Assembly (NCBI RefSeq): GCF_900107375.1
Contig: NZ_FNPT01000001.1
Span: 372,001-436,000, forward strand
Origin: Lysobacter sp. yr284
Lineage (GTDB): Bacteria; Pseudomonadota; Gammaproteobacteria; Xanthomonadales; Xanthomonadaceae
DNA length: 64,000 nt
Direction: 5' to 3'
The notes under the pieces are model-generated. The model saw only the letters and a list, made by a program, of their open reading frames with translations. It searched no databases and was not told the DNA's origin. The position numbers were made by a program, and so were the translations under genes. Below are positions 9,291-18,006 of the stretch, in pieces. Each line of letters opens with the position of its first letter. The stretch's first letter is position 1.

Positions 9291-9332
9291 TTCATGGCCA
9301 CCCCTGGCCGCGTCCCGGAGCCGCCCGTCCGC

Positions 9333-9953
9333 ATGTCCAGCACCGCCCATTTCTCGACCAAGGACCGCATTCTCGGCGCCGCCGAGGAGTTGTTCGCCCA
9401 GTTCGGCTTCACCGGCACGTCGCTGCGCCAGGTCACCAGCCGCGCCGACGTCAACATCGCCGCGGTCAACTACCACTTCGGCAGCAAGGAAAACCTGGTC
9501 AACGAGGTGTTCCGCCGGCGCATGGACGAGATGACCGCGCAGCGCCTGAGCGCGCTCAAGGCCGCCCTGGCCGAGCATCCGGGCGAACTGGAGCCGATCC
9601 TGGCCGCCTTCGTCGAACCCGCCCTGGCCCTGGCCCAGGACCGCAACGGCGGCGGCGCCTTCGTCCGGGTCATCGCCCGCGCCTACGCCGAGAAGAACGA
9701 CAGCCTGCGCAAGTTCCTGTCCGACCACTACGGCCACGTCCTGCGCGAGTTCGCCAAGGCCATCGCCACCGCGGTGCCGGGGCTGAGCAAGGAGGAACTG
9801 TATTGGCGCCTGGACTTCCTGGCCGGCTCGCTGACCTATGCGATGGCCGACTTCGGCCTGATCAAGCGTCCCGCCGGTGTCACCGAACAGGCGCACCGTG
9901 AACGCGCCGCGCGCGAACTGATCCGCTTCGCCGCCGCCGGCTTCAAGAGCTGA
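9333..9953 (+). CDS. psrA: PsrA-like TetR/AcrR family regulator of fatty-acid metabolism
   Basis: A 206-residue TetR-family repressor. The N-terminal HTH reads [29 protein letters not shown] followed by the recognition helix [15 protein letters not shown], close to PsrA of Pseudomonas. The C-terminal ligand domain is the TetR_C_7-like helical bundle. PsrA senses long-chain fatty acids and represses beta-oxidation genes. The genes immediately downstream encode FadB- and FadA-type enzymes, which fits. A PsrA-box palindrome lies just upstream. Start at ATG 9333 is preferred; the earlier in-frame ATG at 9294 would place the operator 4 nt before the start and add 13 residues of Pro-rich sequence. 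Repressor function is inferred from family and context. Confidence 0.85.
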   Translation: MSSTAHFSTKDRILGAAEELFAQFGFTGTSLRQVTSRADVNIAAVNYHFGSKENLVNEVFRRRMDEMTAQRLSALKAALAEHPGELEPILAAFVEPALALAQDRNGGGAFVRVIARAYAEKNDSLRKFLSDHYGHVLREFAKAIATAVPGLSKEELYWRLDFLAGSLTYAMADFGLIKRPAGVTEQAHRERAARELIRFAAAGFKS

Positions 9954-10140
9954 GCGGCGCAGGCGCCGGCCCCGGCGGGGGCCGCGCCGCCGGACGGCCG
10001 CGAACCCGGCCCCGGTCCCGAACCTCCCCCGCCGCCGGATTCCCCGCCACCCACCATTCCCGCGTTACCTGAAGCCGCTTCGTGCAGCGCACTGTCCCAG
10101 CCCGCTCGCGAATCTCTATTCCTTCAAGGAGTTGTAGACG

Positions 10141-12516
10141 ATGTCCAACCAATTGCTAGTCCGCCGCGCCGCGGTCCTCGGCGCCGGCGTCATGGGCGCC
10201 CAGATCGCCGCGCACCTGACCAACGCCGGCGTCGACACGGTCCTGTTCGACCTGGCCGCCAAAGATGGCGACCCCAACGGCATCGTCAACAAGGCCATCG
10301 CCAACCTGGCCAAGCTGAGCCCGGCGCCGCTGGCGAGCAAGACCCTGGCCGAACGCCTGACCGCGGCCAACTACGACACCGGCCTGGAACAGCTGCGCGG
10401 CTGCGACCTGGTGATCGAGGCCATCGCCGAGCGCATGGACTGGAAGCAGGACCTGTACAAGAAGATCGCCGACTACGTGCCCGAGCACGCCGTGCTGGCC
10501 TCCAACACCTCCGGCCTGGGCATCAACAAGCTCGCCGAGGTGCTGCCCGAGCAGCTGCGCCACCGCTTCCTCGGCGTGCACTTCTTCAACCCGCCGCGCT
10601 ACATGCACCTGGCCGAGCTGATCCCGGCCAAGACCACCGACGCGGCGGTGCTGGAAGGCCTGGAAACCTTCCTGACCACCACCCTCGGCAAGGGCGTGGT
10701 GATCGCCAAGGACACCCCGAACTTCATCGGCAACCGCATCGGCGTGTTCTCGATGCTGGCCGCGATGCACCACACCGAGCAGTTCGGCCTGGGCTTCGAC
10801 ACGGTCGACGCGCTGACCGGCCCGGCGATCGGCCGGCCGAAGTCGGCGACCTACCGCACCGCCGACGTGGTCGGCCTGGACACCATGGCCCACGTCATCA
10901 AGACCATGGCCGACACCCTGCCCGACGACCCGTGGCACTCGTACTTCAAGGCGCCCAAGTGGCTGAGCGCGCTGGTCGAGAAGGGCGCGCTGGGGCAGAA
11001 GGCCGGCGCCGGCTTCTACACCAAGAAGGGCAAGGACATCCTGGTCCTGGACCTGAAGGCGCAGGACTACCGCGTCTCCGCCGGCGAGCTCGATCCCGAG
11101 GTCGCGGCGATGCTGAAGGAGAAGGACCCGGCCAAGAAGTTCGCCGCGCTGCGCGCCAGCCAGAACCCGCAGGCGCAGTTCCTGTGGGCGGCGTTCCGCG
11201 ACACCTTCCACTACAGCGCCTATCACCTGGAATCCATCGCCGACACCGCGCGCGACGTCGACTTCGCCATGCGCTGGGGCTACGGCTGGTCGCTGGGCCC
11301 GTTCGAGACCTGGCAGGCCGCCGGCTGGAAGCAGGTCGCCGACTGGATCGCCGAGGACATCGTCGCCGGCAAGGCCATGGCCAGCGCGCCGCTGCCGAAC
11401 TGGGTGTTCGACGGCCGCGAGGGCGTGCACGACGGCAAGGGCAGCTACAGCCCGGGCCGCGGCGCGCAGGTGCCGCGTTCGTCGAATCCGGTGTACGCGC
11501 GCCAGCGCTTCCCCGACGCGCTGCTCGGCGAGAAATTCTCGCAGGGCCAGACCGTGTTCGAGAACGACGGCATCCGCCTGTGGGCCGACGACGGCGACGA
11601 CATCGCGGTGATCAGCTTCAAGACCAAGATGCACACGGTCAACGACCATGTGCTCAACGGGATTCAAGAAGCCATCGGCATCGCCGAGAAGAAGTTCAAG
11701 GGCGTGGTGATCTGGCAGCCGAAGGAGCCGTTCTCGGCCGGCGCCGACCTGTCCGGCGCGCTCGGCCTGCTGCAGGCCGGCGACATCAAGGGCTTCGAGG
11801 CGATGGTCGCCAACTTCCAGGCCACCAGCCAGCGCATCAAGTACTCGCTGGTGCCGGTGGTCGCGGCGGTGCGCGGGCTCGCGCTCGGCGGCGGCTGCGA
11901 GTTCCAGATGCATTCGGCGCGCGCGGTGTTCGCGCTGGAAAGCTATGTCGGCCTGGTCGAGGCCGGCGTCGGCCTGCTGCCGGCCGGCGGCGGGCTCAAG
12001 GAGCTGGCGGTGCGCGCGTCCGATGCGGCCGGTCCGGGCGGCGACGTGTTCGCCCACCTGAAGACCGCGTTCGAAAGCGTGGCGATGGGCAAGGTCGCGA
12101 CCTCGGCGTTCGAAGTGCGCGAGCTCAAGCTCGCCCGCCAGGACGACATCGTCGTGTTCAACGCGTTCGAGCTGCTGCACGCCGCCAAGGCGCAGGCGCG
12201 CGGCCTGGCCGAGGCCGGCTACCGCCCGCCGCTGCCGGCACGGCGCATCCAGGCCGCCGGCGACGTCGGCATCGCCACCTTCAAGATGCTGCTGGTGAAC
12301 ATGCTCGAAGGCCGCTTCATCTCCCCGCACGACTACGAGATCGCCAGCCGCATCGCCACCGTGATCTGCGGCGGCGAAGTCGACCGCGGCGCGCTGGTCG
12401 ACGAGGAATGGCTGCTCAAGCTCGAACGCGAGCATTTCGTCGCCCTGGCGCAGATGCCCAAGACCCAGGAACGCATCGCGCACATGCTCAAGACCGGCAA
12501 GCCGCTGCGCAACTAA
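10141..12516 (+). CDS. fadB: 3-hydroxyacyl-CoA dehydrogenase / enoyl-CoA hydratase fusion (FadB/FadN type)
   Basis: A 791-residue bifunctional beta-oxidation enzyme. The dehydrogenase half comes first, with a Rossmann motif VLGAGVMGAQIAAHL at residues 12-26 and the conserved HFFNPPRYMHLAELI and NFIGNRIG segments. The hydratase half is C-terminal, with the crotonase oxyanion-hole sequences FSAGADL and LALGGGCEFQMHS. This order (HAD then ECH) is that of Bacillus FadN-like proteins and is the reverse of E. coli FadB. AAGGAG lies 10-15 nt before the ATG. It follows the PsrA-like regulator by 187 nt and precedes the thiolase by 27 nt, so the two enzymes form one operon. Chain-length preference cannot be read from the sequence. 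Confidence 0.93.
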   Translation: MSNQLLVRRAAVLGAGVMGAQIAAHLTNAGVDTVLFDLAAKDGDPNGIVNKAIANLAKLSPAPLASKTLAERLTAANYDTGLEQLRGCDLVIEAIAERMDWKQDLYKKIADYVPEHAVLASNTSGLGINKLAEVLPEQLRHRFLGVHFFNPPRYMHLAELIPAKTTDAAVLEGLETFLTTTLGKGVVIAKDTPNFIGNRIGVFSMLAAMHHTEQFGLGFDTVDALTGPAIGRPKSATYRTADVVGLDTMAHVIKTMADTLPDDPWHSYFKAPKWLSALVEKGALGQKAGAGFYTKKGKDILVLDLKAQDYRVSAGELDPEVAAMLKEKDPAKKFAALRASQNPQAQFLWAAFRDTFHYSAYHLESIADTARDVDFAMRWGYGWSLGPFETWQAAGWKQVADWIAEDIVAGKAMASAPLPNWVFDGREGVHDGKGSYSPGRGAQVPRSSNPVYARQRFPDALLGEKFSQGQTVFENDGIRLWADDGDDIAVISFKTKMHTVNDHVLNGIQEAIGIAEKKFKGVVIWQPKEPFSAGADLSGALGLLQAGDIKGFEAMVANFQATSQRIKYSLVPVVAAVRGLALGGGCEFQMHSARAVFALESYVGLVEAGVGLLPAGGGLKELAVRASDAAGPGGDVFAHLKTAFESVAMGKVATSAFEVRELKLARQDDIVVFNAFELLHAAKAQARGLAEAGYRPPLPARRIQAAGDVGIATFKMLLVNMLEGRFISPHDYEIASRIATVICGGEVDRGALVDEEWLLKLEREHFVALAQMPKTQERIAHMLKTGKPLRN

Positions 12517-12543
12517 GCCGACGACGACATAGGACTAATCGAG

Positions 12544-13749
12544 ATGACCAAGCAAATCCAAGACGCCTACATCGTCGCCGCCACCCGCACCCCGGTCGGC
12601 AAGGCTCCGCGCGGCGTGTTCCGCAACACCCGTCCCGACGACATGCTCGCCCACGTGCTCAAGGCCGTGGTCGCGCAGGCGCCGGGCATCGACCTGAGCC
12701 GCATCGACGACGCCATCATCGGCTGCGCCATGCCCGAGGGCGAGCAAGGCATGAACGTGGCGCGCATCGGCGTGCTGCTGGCCGGCCTGCCCGACACCGT
12801 CGCCGCGCAGACCGTCAACCGCTTCTGCTCCTCCGGCCTGCAGGCCGTGGCGCTGGCGGCCAACGAGATCCGCCTGGGCAACGCCGACCTGGTCCTGGCC
12901 GGCGGCACCGAGTCGATGTCGATGGTGCCGATGATGGGCAACAAGGTCGCGCTGTCGCCGTCGGTGTTCAAGGACGACCACGTCGCCATCGCCTACGGCA
13001 TGGGCATCACCGCCGAGAAGGTCGCCGAGGAGTGGAAGGTCTCGCGCGAGGAGCAGGACGCGTTCGCCGCCGCTTCGCACCTCAAGGCGCTGGCGGCGCA
13101 GGCCGCCGGCGAGTTCAAGCGCGAGATCACGCCCTATGAGGTGATCTCGCACGTGCCCGACCTGTCGTCGAACGCGATCAAGCTGCGCCAGCTGCTGGTC
13201 GAGAACGACGAAGGCCCGCGCGCCGACACCTCGGCCGAAGGCCTGGCCAAGCTCAAGCCGGTGTTCCGCAACGGCCAGTTCGGCGGCACCGTCACCGCCG
13301 GCAACAGCTCGCAGATGAGCGACGGCGCCGCGGCGATCCTGCTGGCCTCGGGCCAGGCGGTGAAGGACTACGGCCTGACCCCGCTGGCGCGTTTCGTCAG
13401 CTTCTCCGTCGCCGGCGTGCGCCCGGAAGTGATGGGCATCGGCCCGATCGCCGCGATCCCGAAGGCGCTCAAGCAGGCCGGCCTGAGCAAGGACCAGCTC
13501 GACTGGATCGAGCTCAACGAAGCCTTCGCCGCGCAGGCGCTGGCGGTGATCCGCGACAGCGAACTCGACCCGTCCAAGGTCAACCCGCTCGGCGGCGCGA
13601 TCGCGCTCGGCCACCCGCTCGGCGCCACCGGCGCGATCCGCACCGCGACCATCGTGCACGGCCTGCAGCGCCGCAAGCAGAAGTACGGCTTGGTGACGAT
13701 GTGCATCGGCACCGGCATGGGCGCGGCGGGGATTTTCGAAGCGCTGTAA
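12544..13749 (+). CDS. fadA: Acetyl-CoA C-acyltransferase (3-ketoacyl-CoA thiolase)
   Basis: A 401-residue thiolase that cleaves 3-ketoacyl-CoA in the last step of beta-oxidation. Catalytic residues are in place: nucleophile Cys95 in NRFCSSGLQ, His357 in GHPLGATG, and Cys387 in the [10 protein letters not shown] motif. The length and the central [14 protein letters not shown] loop fit degradative thiolases, though biosynthetic acetyl-CoA acetyltransferases share them. It is 27 nt downstream of the fused hydratase/dehydrogenase, which supports a FadA role. The transcript ends at a perfect terminator 20 nt after the stop codon. Confidence 0.94.
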   Translation: MTKQIQDAYIVAATRTPVGKAPRGVFRNTRPDDMLAHVLKAVVAQAPGIDLSRIDDAIIGCAMPEGEQGMNVARIGVLLAGLPDTVAAQTVNRFCSSGLQAVALAANEIRLGNADLVLAGGTESMSMVPMMGNKVALSPSVFKDDHVAIAYGMGITAEKVAEEWKVSREEQDAFAAASHLKALAAQAAGEFKREITPYEVISHVPDLSSNAIKLRQLLVENDEGPRADTSAEGLAKLKPVFRNGQFGGTVTAGNSSQMSDGAAAILLASGQAVKDYGLTPLARFVSFSVAGVRPEVMGIGPIAAIPKALKQAGLSKDQLDWIELNEAFAAQALAVIRDSELDPSKVNPLGGAIALGHPLGATGAIRTATIVHGLQRRKQKYGLVTMCIGTGMGAAGIFEAL

Positions 13750-13769
13750 GCGCCCGCTGCGTCGAACGC

Positions 13770-13799
13770 AAAAAACCCCGGGAATTCCCGGGGTTTTTT
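13770..13799. terminator. Bidirectional rho-independent terminator after fadA
   Basis: A 30-nt perfect palindrome: six A, a stem centred on CCCCGGGAATTCCCGGGG, and six T. It ends the fadBA operon and would also work on the opposite strand. Confidence 0.92.
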
Positions 13800-13816
13800 G
13801 TTGCCGCGGAAGCCGC

Positions 13817-13968
13817 CTGCAGGAGCGGCGCAAGCCGCGAGCGCGCCAACGCAATCGCGGCGAAGACTCGGCCGGCGCGAAAGAGCATCGGCCGCTGGCC
13901 GGACGAAGGCATGCCAAGCGTTCGTCGCGGCGGCCTTGGCGCGGTCGCGGCTTGCGCCGCTCCTACAG
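13817..13968. repeat. Inverted pair of the GGAGCGGCGCAAGCCGCG family, copy 1
   Basis: The left arm (13817-13846) and right arm (13941-13968) carry the same motif in opposite orientation: (T)AGGAGCGGCGCAAGCCGCGA and its complement TCGCGGCTTGCGCCGCTCCTA. About 95 nt of non-coding GC-rich sequence lies between. Two further copies of this family are at 14592-14684 and 34746-34832. It occupies the convergent gap between fadA (plus) and the Cys-repeat protein (minus), 13750-14156, which otherwise holds only terminators. Confidence 0.85.
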
Positions 13969-13987
13969 GGGGCGAGCGAGGATTCGG

Positions 13988-14029
13988 AAAAACAAAAACC
14001 CCGGCGCCGGGCTAGGCCGTGCGCCGGGG
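13988..14029 (-). terminator. Terminator for the Cys-repeat protein gene
   Basis: On the minus strand a CCCCGGCGC/GCGCCGGGG stem (13999-14007 with 14021-14029) is followed by TTTTTGTTTTTCC. This is a strong intrinsic terminator about 130 nt after the stop codon at 14157. Confidence 0.75.
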
Positions 14030-14156
14030 GCCGCGCGACGCCACCCACAAGACAGGCGCGCGCGAACGACGAAAACGATGGCAGCGCGGCCGCCGCGTCG
14101 CGGCGGCCGGGAACGGGCCGGCGCGCGGCGCTAGGGTCGCCGCGCGCGGGCAAGGC

Positions 14157-14462
14157 TCACTTCGGGCAGGCGGTGAATTTGCCCTTGGCGTCGCGGCAAT
14201 GGGTGGCCTCGGCCTTCTTGGCGCAGGCGATGAACTTGCCCTTGGCGTCGCGGCAGCGTTCGGTCGCGGCCTTGGCCGGGGCGGCCTTGGCGGGCGCGGC
14301 CGTGGCGGCGGCGGACGCGGGCTTGGCCGCGGGCATCGCCGCCGGCGCGGACTTGGTCGCGGTGGCCGGCTGCGCGGCGGGCGCGGCCTGCGGCGCGGCG
14401 ATCGCGCCCAGGCTCAGGGACAGCAGGACGGAAGCGAGCGAAACGGCGAGCGTGCGGCGCAT
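14157..14462 (-). CDS. Small secreted Ala-rich protein with duplicated CRDAKGKF..AC motif
   Basis: A 101-residue protein not assigned to a named family. Residues 1-23 form a signal peptide (MRRTLAV ... LSLGAIAA). Residues 24-66 are an Ala/Pro/Lys spacer. The C terminus holds two copies of the motif C-R-D-A-K-G-K-F-x-A-C (residues 70-80 and 89-99), giving four Cys in two pairs. The spacing would allow one disulfide per repeat in the periplasm. The gene stands alone between two palindromic repeat elements and has its own terminator. No function is proposed; the coding call rests on the signal peptide and the repeat. Confidence 0.75.
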   Translation of the reverse strand: MRRTLAVSLASVLLSLSLGAIAAPQAAPAAQPATATKSAPAAMPAAKPASAAATAAPAKAAPAKAATERCRDAKGKFIACAKKAEATHCRDAKGKFTACPK

Positions 14463-14591
14463 GGCGAGACTCCCTGAAGGACGACCGGAAGGTGGGTCGC
14501 AGGGGGATGCTAGCGCCGGGCTGCGCGCGGGGGTGTGTTTGGCGGATTAAATTTACTTAATGAAGGTGCGCAGAAGCGGCGCCGAATGTGC

Positions 14592-14684
14592 GGTTTCGCG
14601 GTCGCGGCTTGCGCCGCTCCTACAAGGGGCGCTCGTAGCGACGTCGCCGACTGTAGGGGCGGTGCAAGCCGCGACCGCGAAACC
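14592..14684. repeat. Inverted pair of the GGAGCGGCGCAAGCCGCG family, copy 2
   Basis: Arms of 33 nt (14592-14624 and 14652-14684) are almost perfectly complementary, from GGTTTCGCGGTCGCGGC to its complement, with a 27-nt loop. It lies between the Cys-repeat protein gene and csaA. The single mRNA strand could fold into a very stable hairpin. Confidence 0.88.
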
Positions 14685-14757
14685 CCGACCTGCGTCGCAA
14701 ACGACGGCCACCCTCGCCGCTTCAGGCCGCCCCGCTCCACTGCGCCGCCGCCCCGCC

Positions 14758-15123
14758 TCAGGCCAACCGCGTCCCGTTCGGCACCGGCCGCTCGATCGCG
14801 GTCACCACCACGCCCTCGTCCGTCGGGAAACCGGTCAGCAGGAACTCCGACACGAACGGCCCGATCTGCTTGGGCGGAAAGTTGATCACCCCGACGATCT
14901 GCCGCCCGACCAGGGCCTCGGCCGAATACAGCTGGCGGATCTGCGCGCTGGTCTTGCGTATCCCGTACGGGCCGAAGTCGACCCACAGCTTCCACGCCGG
15001 CTTGCGCGCCTGCGGGAATTCCTCGACCTGGGTCACCGTGCCGGCGCAGATCACCACTTTCTCGAAATCGCCCCAGCTGATCGGTTCGTGCGCCGGTGCG
15101 GCGCCGTGTTCGTTCTCGCTCAT
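14758..15123 (-). CDS. csaA: CsaA/YgjH-type tRNA-binding-domain protein
   Basis: A 121-residue single-domain OB-fold protein of the EMAP-II/tRNA-binding family. The core motif runs [27 protein letters not shown] at about residues 20-46, followed by [17 protein letters not shown] and the family's [16 protein letters not shown] signature. Bacillus CsaA is a secretion-related chaperone, and E. coli YgjH binds tRNA in vitro. The physiological role here is not determinable. Its ATG at 15123 overlaps the stop of the upstream FAD oxidoreductase (ATGA), so the two are co-translated. Confidence 0.88.
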   Translation of the reverse strand: MSENEHGAAPAHEPISWGDFEKVVICAGTVTQVEEFPQARKPAWKLWVDFGPYGIRKTSAQIRQLYSAEALVGRQIVGVINFPPKQIGPFVSEFLLTGFPTDEGVVVTAIERPVPNGTRLA

Positions 15124-16415
15124 CGATCGCGTCTCTCGCTCTTGTCCTTGAACCAATCCTTGAACTGCGCCCAGGCGTAGCTGGTTTGCGCGGCGACCAG
15201 CCCGGCGGGCTTGAACGCCGAGACCACGCCATAGCCGGACAACTCGCGCCAGCGCTCGTCGCCGTCGGCGATGGCCGCGGCCAGCAGTTCGCCGGCGAAC
15301 GTGGTCGGCGCGACGCCGTGGCCGCCGAAGGCCTGGGCCAGCCACAGGCCCTCGCCGATGCGGCCGACCTGCGGCATCTGGTGGCGGGCGTAACTCATCA
15401 GGCCCGACCACGCATAGTCGATGCGCACGCCCGACAGCTGCGGGAACACCCGCAGCAGGTCGCGGTACAACAGCGCCTGCACCTGCCGCGGCGAACGGTC
15501 GCGCACCGAGATGCGCCCGCCCCACAGCACGCGGCCGTCGCGCAGGGGCCGATAGTAGTCGAAGGCGAAACGACTGTCGTAGACCGCCGCGCGGGTCTGC
15601 AGCGCGCTGTCGAGCAGTTCGCCCAGCGGCTGGGTGACCATGACGTAGGTCGCGATCGGCATCACCGCCGCGTCGACCTCGCGCCGCAGTCCGGCCAGGT
15701 AACCGCCGCAGGCCAGCACCACCTGCTCGGCGCGGACCTCGCCGCGCTCGCTGCGCACCCGCCAGCCCTCGCCGTCGCGCGCCAGCGACAGCGCGGGCGA
15801 GCCCTCGTGCACGCGCACGCCCCGCGCCTGCGCCTGCGCGGCCAGGCCCTGGGCGTACTTGAGCGGGTGGAAGTGGAAGGCCTGCGGTTCGAACAGCGCA
15901 TCGTGATAGCGCTGACTGCGCACGCGTTCGCGCAGGCGCTCGCGCGGCCACCACTGCCATTCCACGCCGAAATGCTCGGCCAGCAGGCGCTGGCGCGCGC
16001 GCAGCACCTCGGGGTCGCGGAACCAGTTGGCCCAGATCACCCCGGCCTCGGTGGCGTCGCAGTCGATGCCGTAGCGGCGGATGCGCGCGCGGATCAGTTC
16101 GACCGCGTCGAGCGTGCCCTGGTACAGCGCCCTCGCACGCTGCGGCCCGAGTTCGCGCAGCAGCGCGTCCTCGCCGCGCGAAAAACCGCCGAACACGAAA
16201 CCGCCGTTGCGCCCGGACGCGCCGTAGCCGACCCGCTGCGCCTCCAGCAGCACGACCTCGCCGACGCCGCGTTCGGCCAGCCCGAGCGCGGTGTTGAGCC
16301 CGGCGAAGCCGCCGCCGATCACGCACACCCGCGCGCGCGTGGGTTCCTCCAGCGCCGGCCAGGCGCGGTCGGCGTCGAGGCTGGCGCGGTAGTAGTGGTC
16401 GGCGAGTATGGACAT
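15120..16415 (-). CDS. FAD-dependent amine oxidoreductase (PuuB/DadA-like)
   Basis: A 431-residue flavoprotein of the DAO family. The FAD dinucleotide-binding motif [17 protein letters not shown] is at residues 30-46, and the C-terminal FAD-contact segment [24 protein letters not shown] is typical of gamma-glutamylputrescine oxidase (PuuB) relatives. The family oxidises secondary or primary amines, releasing H2O2 and an aldehyde or keto acid. The aguA/aguB putrescine genes are elsewhere in the window, so a polyamine substrate is possible but unproven. ATG 16415 is preferred over a 36-residue upstream extension that is basic and low-complexity. The stop overlaps the csaA start. Confidence 0.85.
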   Translation of the reverse strand: MSILADHYYRASLDADRAWPALEEPTRARVCVIGGGFAGLNTALGLAERGVGEVVLLEAQRVGYGASGRNGGFVFGGFSRGEDALLRELGPQRARALYQGTLDAVELIRARIRRYGIDCDATEAGVIWANWFRDPEVLRARQRLLAEHFGVEWQWWPRERLRERVRSQRYHDALFEPQAFHFHPLKYAQGLAAQAQARGVRVHEGSPALSLARDGEGWRVRSERGEVRAEQVVLACGGYLAGLRREVDAAVMPIATYVMVTQPLGELLDSALQTRAAVYDSRFAFDYYRPLRDGRVLWGGRISVRDRSPRQVQALLYRDLLRVFPQLSGVRIDYAWSGLMSYARHQMPQVGRIGEGLWLAQAFGGHGVAPTTFAGELLAAAIADGDERWRELSGYGVVSAFKPAGLVAAQTSYAWAQFKDWFKDKSERRDR

Positions 16416-16493
16416 GGACGGCCCGCGGCGCTTTGATGGCGGCGAACCCGCGCCGCACCCGGTCTGCGGGACCGCGCGGCCGTTCGACCGAGG

Positions 16494-16940
16494 ATGGATT
16501 CGAGCCTGACGATGGACATCCACCGTGCCGACCTAGCCTACCGCAGACGCAGCCTGTGGCTGCTGCTGGCCATCGCCGCCGGCTGCGCGCTGGCGCTGTG
16601 GCAGTTGCACGGCTGGCTGCGCGACGTGCAGGCCCATGTGGCCACCGCCGATGCGGCCGAAGCGCGGCGCTGGCTGCGGCGCGCGCTGGCCGGATTGGCG
16701 CTGGCGCCGGCCGCGCCGCTGTGGCTGTGGGGCCGCGGCCTGCGCCGGCTGGGCCGCGCCGCCGGCGAACAGCGGCGCTTCCCGCCGCGCGACTGGAAGA
16801 CCTACCGCGACGTGCGCGTGCTGCGCGACGCCGCCGCAGCCGCGTGGGCGGCGCGCAGCGAGCGCGCGGGCCGGTCGGCGCAGTACGCGGCCGCGGCCTG
16901 CGTGGCGGCGGCGCTGGCGTTGTGGGCGTGGCTGGGGTAA
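16494..16940 (+). CDS. Small hypothetical membrane protein
   Basis: A 148-residue protein of unknown function. Three hydrophobic segments are visible: about residues 20-40 ([19 protein letters not shown]), 65-82 ([17 protein letters not shown]) and 130-147 ([18 protein letters not shown]). The loops are Arg-rich. The ATG at 16494 follows a GAGG immediately, so the in-frame ATG at 16512 (MDIHRADL) may be the true start. It is transcribed divergently from the FAD oxidoreductase and converges with galU. Real coding is likely from consistent codon usage and TM pattern, but no family was recognised. Confidence 0.65.
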   Translation: MDSSLTMDIHRADLAYRRRSLWLLLAIAAGCALALWQLHGWLRDVQAHVATADAAEARRWLRRALAGLALAPAAPLWLWGRGLRRLGRAAGEQRRFPPRDWKTYRDVRVLRDAAAAAWAARSERAGRSAQYAAAACVAAALALWAWLG

Positions 16941-17030
16941 TCGCCGGCGCGGTTCGCCAGGGCGGCGCCCGGCCCGCGACGAAGCGCAGCGCAACCGGCG
17001 CCCGGCGGGCGCGGCGGACCTGCGCATACG

Positions 17031-17062
17031 AAAAGGCCGCCGCTCCTCGCGCAGCGGCGGCC
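17031..17062 (-). terminator. Terminator after galU
   Basis: On the minus strand GGCCGCCGCT, an 8-nt loop and AGCGGCGGCC form a 10-bp stem followed by TTTTCG. It lies about 42 nt past the galU stop and closes the polysaccharide operon. Confidence 0.75.
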
Positions 17063-17103
17063 CGGTATCGCGGCGAATCCGGCGGCCGGCGAACCGGCGC
17101 GGC

Positions 17104-18006
17104 TCAGGCCAGGTCTTCGACGCCGAGTTCGTTGAGCGCGCTCTGCATCATCTGCCGCGCCGAGTCGCTGAGCTTCTCGTGGTCGAGCGCGTAGCGGATG
17201 GTCGCCTCGATCAGGCCGATGTGGGTGCCGCAGTCGAAACGCGTGCCCTGGAAGCGGTAGGCGTTGACCGCCTCCTGCTGCAGCAGGGTGGCGATCGCGT
17301 CGGTCAGCTGGATCTCGCCGCCGGCGCCCGGCGTGGTGTTCTCCAGCAGTTCGAAGATGCGCGGGTTGAGCACGTAGCGGCCGACCACGGCGAGGTTGCT
17401 CGGCGCCACCTCGGGCTTGGGCTTCTCGACGATGGCGGTGATGCGGCCCTGGCGCGCGTCGAAGTTCGAAGTCGCAACGATGCCGTAGCTGCCGGTCTGC
17501 TCGCGCGGCACGTCCTGCACGGCGATCGTGCTGGCGCCGCTGGCGGCGGACGCGTCGGCCATCTGCTTGAGCGCGCCGGCGCCGCCGCGGTTCCAGATCA
17601 GGTCGTCCGGCAGCAGCACGGCGAAGGGCTCGTTGCCGATCACGTCCTTGGCGCACAGCACCGCATGGCCCAGGCCCAGCGCTTCGGCCTGGGTCACGAA
17701 CACCGCGCGCACGCCCGGCGGCAACACGTTGCGGATCAGTTCCAACTGCTCGGTCTTGCCCGAGCGTTCGAGCTTGTGCTCGAGCTCGTAGGCCTTGTCG
17801 AAGTAATCGGCGACCGCATGCTTGTAGCGGTTGGTGATGAACACCAGCGTGTCGCAACCGGCCTCGATGGCCTCGTCGACCGCGTACTGGATCAGCGGCC
17901 GATCGATGATCGGCAGCATCTCCTTGGGCACGGTCTTGGTCGCGGGGAGGAAACGGGTGCCGAGGCCGGCGACGGGAAACACGGCCTTGCGGATGCGTGC
18001 AGGCAT
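17104..18006 (-). CDS. galU: UTP-glucose-1-phosphate uridylyltransferase GalU
   Basis: A 300-residue nucleotidyltransferase making UDP-glucose from UTP and glucose-1-phosphate, the precursor for LPS, capsule and other surface sugars. The signature KAVFPVAGLGTRFLPATK and the downstream PKEMLPIIDRPLIQYAVDEA are complete, and RFDCGTHIGL near the C terminus is typical. The ATG at 18006 shares one base with the stop of the upstream dehydratase gene (TGATG), with GGAAG as Shine-Dalgarno; a TTG one codon earlier is unnecessary. The operon context with WbpM- and WecA-like genes supports a role in exopolysaccharide or O-antigen supply. Confidence 0.97.
   Translation of the reverse strand: MPARIRKAVFPVAGLGTRFLPATKTVPKEMLPIIDRPLIQYAVDEAIEAGCDTLVFITNRYKHAVADYFDKAYELEHKLERSGKTEQLELIRNVLPPGVRAVFVTQAEALGLGHAVLCAKDVIGNEPFAVLLPDDLIWNRGGAGALKQMADASAASGASTIAVQDVPREQTGSYGIVATSNFDARQGRITAIVEKPKPEVAPSNLAVVGRYVLNPRIFELLENTTPGAGGEIQLTDAIATLLQQEAVNAYRFQGTRFDCGTHIGLIEATIRYALDHEKLSDSARQMMQSALNELGVEDLA

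Noticed and set aside
13750-14156. Inverted repeats considered as a CRISPR array or IS ends.
   Set aside because: Spacing is irregular, there are only two arms per element, and no cas or transposase gene is near.
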